A stretch of DNA of 52,067 nucleotides, taken from MWBF01 sp964614645. GTDB lineage: Bacteria > Chloroflexota > Anaerolineae > CG2-30-64-16. The stretch covers positions 1 through 52,067 of the forward strand of contig CAZTMA010000016.1 of assembly GCA_964614645.1 (NCBI GenBank), given 5' to 3'. The position numbers and the translations under genes were made by a program. The notes under the pieces were generated by a model. That model worked only from the letters and a program-made list of their open reading frames with translations, searched no databases and was not told the origin of the DNA. This document shows, one piece after another, positions 1 through 8,384 of the stretch (positions are counted from its first letter, which is position 1; the number at the start of each line of letters is the position of its first letter).

Positions 1-85
1 CCCTGCGTTAGCGCTGGGCTTCCGGCCCGTAGATGTGTCCGGTGCGGGGCCGCGGGCGAAGGGAGAGCGGGTGTAGCCGCACTTC

Positions 86-148
86 GGTTCGTAGTAGGCG
101 CTTCAGCGCCCCGGGTGCGGGCGGACGCTGAAGCGCCTACTACGAACC
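86..148. repeat. Palindromic repeat, family A (REP-like)
   Basis: Two 23-base arms (86-108 and 126-148) are perfect reverse complements around a 17-base loop; the core reads GTAGTAGGCGCTTCAGCG. A diverged copy lies at 32058-32117, so it is a dispersed family. It sits just downstream of the stop codon of the ABC transporter gene ending at 167 and could act as a transcript-end or stability hairpin (inference). Bases 1-85 show no gene I can support. Confidence 0.85.
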
Positions 149-166
149 TGAAGGCAGCGCGTTGGG

Positions 167-1999
167 TTACTCCTGCAGGAAGCTCTCGACGTATTCGAGA
201 GACTGATGTCTGAAATACGTGTTATACAGCACCGCGTAGTGCCCACTCGCAGCCATCAGCGCATCGTGGCTGCCTTCCTCGATGATCTCGCCGTGGTCCA
301 TCACGATGATGCGGTCGGCGGCCTTCACGGTCGACAGCCGGTGCGCGATGACGATCGCGGTGCGGTCGTGCATCAGCGTGTCCAGCCCCTCCTGGATCTG
401 CGTCTCGGTGAAGGGGTCCACGCTCGCCGTCGCCTCGTCCAGGATGAAGATGGCCGGGTCCTTGAGCACCACGCGTGCGAGCACGACGAGCTGGCGCTGG
501 CCCATCGACAGGCTGGCCCCGCGCTCGCCCACGTCGGTGTCCAGCCCCTTCGGCAGGTCTGCGACCCACTCGCCGCCCGCGACCTGCGCAGCCGCTGCCT
601 CGACCTCTGCATCGGTCGCGTCGGGCCGTGCGTAGCGGATGTTGTCGCGTACCGTGCCCGAGAAGAGGAACGGCTCCTGCGGCACCGTACCGATCTGCCG
701 GCGGTAGCTCTGCAGGTCCAGCCGGCGGATGTCGCGGCCATCGACCAGCAGCTCGCCCTCCTGGAACTCGTAGAAGCGCGCGACCAGCCGGGCGACGCTG
801 CTTTTGCCTGCGCCGGTATGCCCGACCAGCGCGACCGTCTCGCGCGGGCGGATCTCCAGGTTGAAGCTCGGCAGCACGATCTCGCCGCCCCGCTGCTCCT
901 CGACCGCCGGCGTGTAGGTGAACCGCACGTTCCGGAACGTGATGCTCCCGTCCAGCCGCTCCACCGGCTCCGCCCCGGCTTGGACGACCTTCGGCTCCGC
1001 ATCGATCAGCGCGAACACCCGCTCGGACGCGGCCAGCCCGTCCTGGAACTGGCTCCAGAACGAACTGATGCCGGTCAGCGGCCACCAGTAGAAGCCCACC
1101 GCCTGCATGAACAGGTACCAGTCGCCGGGGGTCACGCCTGTCGCGCCCAGTGTCGCCAGCCCGCCCATGTAAATCAGCACGGCGGCGCCGACGCCGGATG
1201 ACGCAGCCAGGATCGGGAAGATGGTGTTCAACGTCAGCCCCCGGCGCAGCCCGACCCCGTAGGCCTGGCGGTTGTTGGCGAGGAAATCATCGTAGATGGC
1301 GCGCTCCTGGCGGAAGCTCTTCGCGACCACGATGCCGCTGACCGACTCCTGGATCTGTGCGTTGATCTTCGCGGTGACCCGGCGCGACCGCTGCGTCACG
1401 ATGCGCGCGATGCGCCGGAAGCTCAGCGCAATCAGCGCGGCGAAGGGCGCCATCGCCAGCAGCAGCAGGGTCAGCGTCACGTTGATGCGCGCCAACCAGA
1501 CCGTCAGGAACACGACCAGGAGCACCTGGCTGAACAGGTTCGTCGTCAGCGTAACCACCTCGGCCAGGTCCTGCGTGTCCGACGTGATGCGGCTGACGAT
1601 CTTGCCGGAGGGATGCTCGTCGTAGAACGACAGGTCGTGGCGGATGGCCGCAGCGAACACATCCTCGCGAATCTTCAGCACGACATCGCCCACCACCCGG
1701 GCCGAGAACCACTGCTGGATGAAGTTGAAGGTCCAGGCCGCCATGCCCAGGAGCAGCACCCCGCCGGCCAGCAGCAGCATCGCGCGCGTGGACTGGTCGC
1801 GCGCGACCATGTCGATGCCGCTCGCAATCAGGATCGGGCCGGCCGTGCCTGCCAGCGAGTTGAGCGTGATCGTGACAGCGACCAGCACCATGCGCTTCCA
1901 GTGGGGCTTGAAGTAAGCCAGCACCCGCCGGACCAGCTCGCGGTCGCCATAGTTGCGGTCGTATGCCTCGGTGTCGAGGCCGTCCAGGATAAAGCCCAT
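167..1999 (-). CDS. ABC exporter half-transporter (consensus-ATPase subunit), ATP-binding/permease
   Basis: A 610-residue membrane exporter half: N-terminal six-helix transmembrane domain (about 35-310) and C-terminal nucleotide-binding domain (about 340-600). Visible motifs are Walker A GHTGAGKSS, a non-canonical signature LSMGQ instead of LSGGQ, Walker B FILDEATAS with the catalytic Glu, and the H-loop IAHRLS. It lies 6 bases downstream of a second half-transporter on the same strand, so they are almost certainly one operon and one heterodimer. Pairing its LSMGQ signature with the partner's Glu-less Walker B would give one degenerate and one working ATP site, as in TM287/288- and BmrCD-type exporters (established family knowledge). 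Substrate is unknown; drugs or lipids are usual for the family. Confidence 0.93.
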   Translation of the reverse strand: MGFILDGLDTEAYDRNYGDRELVRRVLAYFKPHWKRMVLVAVTITLNSLAGTAGPILIASGIDMVARDQSTRAMLLLAGGVLLLGMAAWTFNFIQQWFSARVVGDVVLKIREDVFAAAIRHDLSFYDEHPSGKIVSRITSDTQDLAEVVTLTTNLFSQVLLVVFLTVWLARINVTLTLLLLAMAPFAALIALSFRRIARIVTQRSRRVTAKINAQIQESVSGIVVAKSFRQERAIYDDFLANNRQAYGVGLRRGLTLNTIFPILAASSGVGAAVLIYMGGLATLGATGVTPGDWYLFMQAVGFYWWPLTGISSFWSQFQDGLAASERVFALIDAEPKVVQAGAEPVERLDGSITFRNVRFTYTPAVEEQRGGEIVLPSFNLEIRPRETVALVGHTGAGKSSVARLVARFYEFQEGELLVDGRDIRRLDLQSYRRQIGTVPQEPFLFSGTVRDNIRYARPDATDAEVEAAAAQVAGGEWVADLPKGLDTDVGERGASLSMGQRQLVVLARVVLKDPAIFILDEATASVDPFTETQIQEGLDTLMHDRTAIVIAHRLSTVKAADRIIVMDHGEIIEEGSHDALMAASGHYAVLYNTYFRHQSLEYVESFLQE

Positions 2000-2005
2000 G
2001 TGCTC

Positions 2006-3760
2006 CTATCCGCAGCGTGAGAAAATGCGGCAGTAATCCGGCGAGCGCTCCAGGAGTTCTTCGTGCGTCCCCTGGTCCACAAGTTCCCCGCGACGCAGCA
2101 CGAGGATGCGGTCGGCCCAGCGAATTTGGCTCAGCCGGTGTGTGATCAGGAAGGTGGTGCGCTGGCTGCTGATGTGGCGCATCGCGCGCTGAATCTGGTC
2201 CTCGGTCTCGCTGTCGATGGCGCTCGTGCTGTCATCGAGGATCAGGATGCGCGGGTCGGTCAGGAAGGCGCGTGCAATCGCCAGCCGCTGCCGCTGCCCG
2301 CCGGAGAGCGTGACGCCCCGCTCGCCGATCTCCGTCGCATAGCCGTCGCGGAACTCGCTGATGAAGTCGTGCGCCTGCGCGGCCTGCGCGGCCGCCTGGA
2401 TGTCTGCATCCGACGCGGCCGGCACACCGAATGCAATGTTCTCGCGCACGGTGCGCGAGAAGAGGAACGGGTCCTGCTCGATGGCCGAAATCTGCGACCG
2501 CAGCGACTCCAGGCTCCAGTCGCGCACGTCCACCCCGTCCACCAGCACGCGGCCGCCATCCGTGTCGAAGATGCGGTTGATGAGCCGGGTCAGCGTCGTC
2601 TTGCCGGAGCCGGTCTGCCCCACGATCGCGATGGTCTCACCGGGCCGTGCGACGAAGCTGATATCCCGCAGCACGCCCGCGCCGTTATACCCGAAGCTGA
2701 CGTTCTCGAACGCGACCTCGCCCCGGATGGGCTGTGTCACGCCCTGCGGGTTCTCATCGAGCTCGGTCTCCGTGTTGATGGTTTCGAGGATGCGCCGTGC
2801 GCTGGCGATGCCGAGCTGGACCAGGTTGAACGTGAAGATCGAGATGAAGGTCGGAAAGCGCAGCGTGCCGACCAGCCCCAGGAAGGTGATGGCCTGGCCG
2901 AGCGTGATGCCGCCCGCGCGCCAGAGCAGCAGCCCGTGCAGCAGCGCGCCGGCCCACGCCAGCGTGAAGGCGAGCTGCGGCCAGTACAACGCCTGGATCT
3001 CGCCCTGTCGCACGTACAGGTCGCGCACCTTGGCCGCGTTGCCCGTGAACTTCCACCACTCGTAGTGCTCCTGCACGTTGGCCTTCACGACCTCCACGCC
3101 CGAGATAGCCTCGGTCAGCCCGGCATTCAGCACACCGAACTGCTCGCGGATGTTGAAGCTCACCGGCTTGAGCCGCCGGTTGTAGTCCCAGACCGTGATG
3201 GCCAGCAGGACGAGGAAGATGAGCGGCACGAGCAGCAGCTCGGCCTTCATCCGGCCGATCAGGACGATGGGGATGACCACGGCCATCGACGAATCGAGGA
3301 TGAGCATCAGCCCCGGGCTGAACATGACGTTCAACATGCGCACGTCGTTGGTCGCGCGCGCCATGATATCGCCGATGCGCTGGCTGTTGTGGAAGGACTG
3401 GCTCTTGCCGAGCAGGCTGCTGTACAGCTCGTCGCGTGAGTCGCGCTCGATGCGCTGCGCGATGAACTCGACCGAGTAGTTGCGCGCCAGCCCGGTCAGC
3501 CCCTGCACCAGGGCGATGCCCAGCACCGTCACCGCAATCGCCAGCAGCGCGCTCCTCGGCCAGGCGGGCGACGTGATGAGGTCGAACGCGCGGCCGATCT
3601 GGAACTGGATCTGGCTGTAGACGTAGTTGTTGAGAATCGCGGCCGCGAGCGCGGCCAGCGGGAAGAAGGGATAGCGCGCCAGGTGCGACAGGATCCAGCG
3701 CACCGGGCCCTTCCGGTTGTAGCGATGCTCGTTATCGAGCCTGAACTCTCGCTTGGACAT
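2006..3760 (-). CDS. ABC exporter half-transporter (degenerate-site subunit), ATP-binding/permease
   Basis: A 584-residue ABC half-exporter. The transmembrane domain covers about 30-315. The nucleotide-binding domain follows, with Walker A GQTGSGKTT, canonical signature LSGGQRQR, and Walker B ILILDDSTS, in which the catalytic Glu is replaced by Asp; the H-loop is ITHRLS. That substitution marks the degenerate half of a heterodimeric exporter, complementing the downstream partner gene. The start at 3760 (MSKREF) is chosen because a TATAAT box ends only 7 bases upstream, implying a leaderless transcript. The reading frame stays open further upstream, but that would run through the promoter and into the divergent glycosyltransferase. 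Confidence 0.92.
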   Translation of the reverse strand: MSKREFRLDNEHRYNRKGPVRWILSHLARYPFFPLAALAAAILNNYVYSQIQFQIGRAFDLITSPAWPRSALLAIAVTVLGIALVQGLTGLARNYSVEFIAQRIERDSRDELYSSLLGKSQSFHNSQRIGDIMARATNDVRMLNVMFSPGLMLILDSSMAVVIPIVLIGRMKAELLLVPLIFLVLLAITVWDYNRRLKPVSFNIREQFGVLNAGLTEAISGVEVVKANVQEHYEWWKFTGNAAKVRDLYVRQGEIQALYWPQLAFTLAWAGALLHGLLLWRAGGITLGQAITFLGLVGTLRFPTFISIFTFNLVQLGIASARRILETINTETELDENPQGVTQPIRGEVAFENVSFGYNGAGVLRDISFVARPGETIAIVGQTGSGKTTLTRLINRIFDTDGGRVLVDGVDVRDWSLESLRSQISAIEQDPFLFSRTVRENIAFGVPAASDADIQAAAQAAQAHDFISEFRDGYATEIGERGVTLSGGQRQRLAIARAFLTDPRILILDDSTSAIDSETEDQIQRAMRHISSQRTTFLITHRLSQIRWADRILVLRRGELVDQGTHEELLERSPDYCRIFSRCG

Positions 3761-3767
3761 GCGGGGG

Positions 3768-3773
3768 ATTATA
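3768..3773 (-). promoter_or_regulatory. Extended -10 promoter, apparently leaderless, for the ABC exporter operon
   Basis: On the minus strand the sequence reads TGCTATAAT, a perfect extended -10 element. Only 7 bases separate it from the ATG at 3760, so transcription would start at or very near the start codon. No good -35 box is seen. It is divergent from the promoter at 3807-3812. Confidence 0.75.
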
Positions 3774-3806
3774 GCACACCTTCCGGGGACTCCGTATGTT
3801 CCGTGG

Positions 3807-3812
3807 TATAAT
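3807..3812 (+). promoter_or_regulatory. Extended -10 promoter, apparently leaderless, for the glycosyltransferase gene
   Basis: TGGTATAAT is an extended -10 element; the ATG at 3819 is 6 bases beyond it. No Shine-Dalgarno sequence lies between, consistent with a leaderless message. With the opposite promoter it fills a 58-base divergent intergenic region. Confidence 0.75.
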
Positions 3813-3818
3813 CGCGCC

Positions 3819-4856
3819 ATGCGCGTATCCGTCATCAGCACTGTCCTCAACGAGGGCGAATCCATCCGCCGGCTGCTCGATTCGCTGGCCGGCCAGACGC
3901 GGCCGCCCGACGAAATCGTCATCGTGGACGGCGGCTCGCGCGACCGGACCGTCGCGATCCTCGAGGAGTACGCGGCCCGGCTGCCCCTGCGCGTGCTCCG
4001 AGCGCCGGGCGCGAACATCTCCGCAGGCCGCAACGTCGCCATCCGTGCGGCGACGGGGGACGTCATCGCCAGCGTCGACGCGGGCGTGCGCATCGAACCC
4101 GACTGGCTGGAGCACCTCGTCGCGCCGTTCGACCCAGCCGGCCCGGCGCACCAGGCCGTCGCGGGCTTCTTCCTGCCCGATGTGACGACGCCGTTCGAGA
4201 TCGCGATGGGCGCGACCGTGCTGCCGGCGCTGGACGAGATCGACCCGGCGACGTTCCTCCCTTCCAGCCGGTCGGTGGCCTTCACCAAGGCCGCGTGGGA
4301 GGCGGCGGGCGGCTACCCGGAGTGGCTCGACTACTGCGAGGACCTCGTGTTCGACTTCCGCGTGCGCGAGGTGACCGGGGGATTCGGCTGGGCGCCCGGC
4401 GCACAGGTGCACTTCCGGCCGCGCGGATCGCTGCGGTCATTCTTCCGCCAGTACTACCGCTATGCGCGCGGCGACGGCAAGGCCGACCTCTGGCGCAAGC
4501 GGCACGCGATCCGCTACGGCACATACCTCGTGGGGCTGCCCGGCCTGCTGGCGCTGGCAGTCCGCCACAACCCGCTGTGGCTGCTCGCGCTGCTCGGCGG
4601 GGTCATTGCCTACTGTCGCACGCCGTATCGCCGCCTGGCCGAGTACCTGCAGCGCGATTTGCGTCCCCTGACCCCCGGCCAGCGCCTCTACGCTATGCTA
4701 ATGGTCCCGGTCATCCGGGGGGTGGGCGATGTCGCGAAGATGCTGGGGTATCCCGTAGGCTGGGCCTGGCGCCTGCGCAACTGGTCGCGACCGGAGACCC
4801 ATTGGCGCAAGGGTTCTCGCAAGATTGAAGGACCCATAGGACACAGATCGAACTGA
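3819..4856 (+). CDS. Glycosyltransferase family 2
   Basis: A 345-residue GT2 (GT-A fold) enzyme that should transfer a sugar from a nucleotide-sugar donor. The N-terminus VSVISTVLNEGES and IVDGGSRDRT are typical GT2 nucleotide-binding segments. SVDAG near residue 86 corresponds to the DXD metal region, and AAGGYPEW followed by an acidic ED pair is the usual acceptor-side motif. Hydrophobic segments around residues 230-265 suggest membrane attachment. The start at 3819 fits a leaderless promoter; a longer start at 3753 would overlap the divergent ABC gene. The last codons lie inside the inverted repeat that begins at 4839. Acceptor and sugar cannot be told from sequence. Confidence 0.88.
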   Translation: MRVSVISTVLNEGESIRRLLDSLAGQTRPPDEIVIVDGGSRDRTVAILEEYAARLPLRVLRAPGANISAGRNVAIRAATGDVIASVDAGVRIEPDWLEHLVAPFDPAGPAHQAVAGFFLPDVTTPFEIAMGATVLPALDEIDPATFLPSSRSVAFTKAAWEAAGGYPEWLDYCEDLVFDFRVREVTGGFGWAPGAQVHFRPRGSLRSFFRQYYRYARGDGKADLWRKRHAIRYGTYLVGLPGLLALAVRHNPLWLLALLGGVIAYCRTPYRRLAEYLQRDLRPLTPGQRLYAMLMVPVIRGVGDVAKMLGYPVGWAWRLRNWSRPETHWRKGSRKIEGPIGHRSN

Positions 4857-4923
4857 TAGAACTGATTCTCATGATCTTTATTACAGATCAGGTCAATCAG
4901 TTTGATCAGTTCAATCTGCGTCC
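4839..4923. repeat. Imperfect inverted repeat with iterated AACTGAT units
   Basis: The left arm (4839-4867) contains GATCGAACTGATAGAACTGA; the right arm (4895-4923) is its imperfect reverse complement, with CAGTTTGATCAGTTCAATC. The loop is AT-rich. The element starts within the 3' end of the glycosyltransferase gene and fills the gap to the convergent acyltransferase gene. It could fold into a long hairpin and end transcription from both sides (inference). Confidence 0.8.
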
Positions 4924-4970
4924 CATTCTGCCTTACCGGGTAATTTGCGGAATTCCATGCACCAGCAGCC

Positions 4971-6095
4971 CTACCGCCATCGCTCGAACCCCTCCTGCTC
5001 CACCTGCACGACCTCCTGGCCCTCCAGCGTGTACCGCCGGACGGGGCGCACTTCGAGGCGATAGCCGGCGGCCGCAGCCCAGCTCGCGAGCGCGTGCAGC
5101 TCCGCCAGCCCCAGGCGCATGGCCTCCCCCTCCTGCGGCCCGAAACGATAGGCCAGGAGGTAGGGGTTGTCGTCCTTCAGGTAGGCCAGGATCGGCTCGA
5201 CCGCCTGCGCGATGGCCTGCGGGTCGCGCTCGACGTGCAGCCGCTGGAGCGGGGCGACCGCGTCCAGGTGGAGGTTCTGCCGGAAGATCTTGAGCAAGAC
5301 GGGCCGGTGCAGGAACTTGGCCAGGGCCGGCCCATGGGCGATCGCCAGGGCCTCGGGGATGGCGGCCGGCGCACCCGTGCCGGCGCAGGCGCAGGTCTCC
5401 AGGCTGAGCCGCTCATCCATGATAGCCGGCCCATGTGAGACCTCCTCCGGCGGCAGCAGCGCCCTGACCGCCGCGACGACCTCCGCCGCATACGACTCGA
5501 GATAGGCCTTGCCGCCCGGCGCACCGGCCTGCGCTGCGGACAGGGGCCGGCCCACGGTCATGCCCATGCGCGGCCGCTTGCCGTGCAGCACCGCGGCCAG
5601 CGCGCCGTACATCCCGCTGAACCCGATGGGCAGCACCGGCGCGCCCGACTTCTGGCTCAACCAGGCCACGCCCGTCTGCCCGCGCATTGCGCCCGCCTCC
5701 CAGTGGCCGCCCTCCGGGAAGATACCCAGGATGCCGCCCTGGCGGAGCACGTCCAGCCCCGCCGTCAGCGCGGCCCGGTCGTAGCTCCCCCGGCGGACGG
5801 GGATGAAGCCGTAGAAGCGCATGATGAGGTCGCTGGAGCGCTCGTGCGGCACGTCCACCGAGCCAATCAACTCGACGGGCCAGGGCGTGAGCACCACCAT
5901 CAGCACCGCCTCCATGACCGCCACGTGGTTGCCGACGACAATCAGCGGGCCGCGCTGCGGGAAATTCTCGCGGCCCTCGATGTGGATGCGTGCGCCGAGC
6001 TTCAGCAGGGCGCGGCCCAGGCCGCGCGCGAGCGTCCGCTGGACGCGGCGCCGGGGGTAGCGGATGGCAGAAGCCAGGTCAGGCATCAGGCTCAC
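4971..6095 (-). CDS. PlsC-like 1-acylglycerol-3-phosphate acyltransferase family protein
   Basis: A 374-residue member of the PlsC/LPLAT superfamily, which acylates lysophospholipids or similar acceptors at the membrane. The N-terminal 200 residues carry the acyltransferase core: GNHVAVME, where the usual H(X4)D is H57(X4)E62, and the phosphate-binding FPEGG motif. The C-terminal 150 residues match no domain I can name. The Glu for Asp change at the catalytic dyad is unusual and may alter activity. The start is GTG at 6093-6095 with no Shine-Dalgarno; an ATG at 6084-6086 is an alternative. It diverges from xpt. Confidence 0.85.
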   Translation of the reverse strand: MSLMPDLASAIRYPRRRVQRTLARGLGRALLKLGARIHIEGRENFPQRGPLIVVGNHVAVMEAVLMVVLTPWPVELIGSVDVPHERSSDLIMRFYGFIPVRRGSYDRAALTAGLDVLRQGGILGIFPEGGHWEAGAMRGQTGVAWLSQKSGAPVLPIGFSGMYGALAAVLHGKRPRMGMTVGRPLSAAQAGAPGGKAYLESYAAEVVAAVRALLPPEEVSHGPAIMDERLSLETCACAGTGAPAAIPEALAIAHGPALAKFLHRPVLLKIFRQNLHLDAVAPLQRLHVERDPQAIAQAVEPILAYLKDDNPYLLAYRFGPQEGEAMRLGLAELHALASWAAAAGYRLEVRPVRRYTLEGQEVVQVEQEGFERWR

Positions 6096-6119
6096 TTTCG
6101 CGTTTTTTGCGCTGGAATC

Positions 6120-6148
6120 TTGGCGTTTTGTGCATAACGTTTTAGAAT
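6120..6148 (+). promoter_or_regulatory. Sigma-70-type promoter for xpt-guaA
   Basis: -35 TTGGCG (6120-6125), a 17-base spacer and -10 TAGAAT (6143-6148). The predicted start near 6155 leaves a leader of about 23 bases with AGGAGG at 6163-6168. The 12 bases beginning at the -35 box are identical to those at the rpe promoter (10532). Confidence 0.7.
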
Positions 6149-6177
6149 CAACGTAGCTCGCTAGGAGGCATTATCCT

Positions 6178-6750
6178 ATGGAACTACTCAAAGACCGAAT
6201 CCGTCGCGAGGCCGTCAACCTGGGCCACGGCATCCTCAAGGTGGACAGCTTCATCAACCACCAGGTCGACCCGGCGCTCATGCTTGCGGTCGGCGGCGCA
6301 CTCGCCGCACGCTTCGCCCACCTCGGCGCCAACAAGATCGTGACCGCCGAAATCAGCGGCATCGCGCCCGCCCTCACCACCGGCCTCGCGCTCGGCATCC
6401 CGGTCGTCTATGCGCGCAAGTCCAAGCCCGTGACGATGCATCCGAACACGATGCGCGAGTCTGCGCCGTCACACACCAAGGGCGTGATGACCGAATTGAT
6501 GATCTCGCCGGAGTTTCTGGGGCCGCGGGATCATGTCCTCGTCATCGACGATTTCCTCGCGCGCGGGGAGACCATCCGCGCGCTGGTCAACCTGGTGCAG
6601 CGCTCGGGCGCGCAGCTGGTGGCCATCGGTGCGGTGATCGAGAAGCGCTTCGAAGGCGGCCGCGGCCTGCTCGCCGACCTGGATGTGCCCATCGAGACGC
6701 TGGCCGTCATCACCAGCATGGACAACGGCCGCATTACGTTAGAAGACTGA
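6178..6750 (+). CDS. xpt: Xanthine phosphoribosyltransferase
   Basis: Converts xanthine and PRPP to XMP in purine salvage, in the cytoplasm. The 190-residue length matches B. subtilis Xpt (194). MELLKDRIRREAVNLG and the HQVDP region are characteristic, and the PRPP loop LVIDDFLARGET lies at about 121-132. The ATG at 6178 has a strong AGGAGG 9 bases upstream. It is followed after 24 bases by guaA, so XMP made here can go straight to GMP. The leader is too short for a purine riboswitch. Confidence 0.95.
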   Translation: MELLKDRIRREAVNLGHGILKVDSFINHQVDPALMLAVGGALAARFAHLGANKIVTAEISGIAPALTTGLALGIPVVYARKSKPVTMHPNTMRESAPSHTKGVMTELMISPEFLGPRDHVLVIDDFLARGETIRALVNLVQRSGAQLVAIGAVIEKRFEGGRGLLADLDVPIETLAVITSMDNGRITLED

Positions 6751-6774
6751 TAGCTGAAGACTGACAGGCACACT

Positions 6775-8367
<1,593 letters not shown>

Positions 8368-8384
8368 CCGGCGGTGGGCTGACC

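Noticed and set aside
1..85. A partial gene at the left edge
   Set aside because: No frame of the first 85 bases gives a recognisable protein end; too short to judge.
2006..4288. N-terminal extension of the second ABC half-transporter to 4288
   Set aside because: The extra 176 residues are antisense to the glycosyltransferase and span both promoters.
6096..6177. Purine riboswitch upstream of xpt-guaA
   Set aside because: The predicted leader is about 23 bases and lacks the conserved three-way junction loops.
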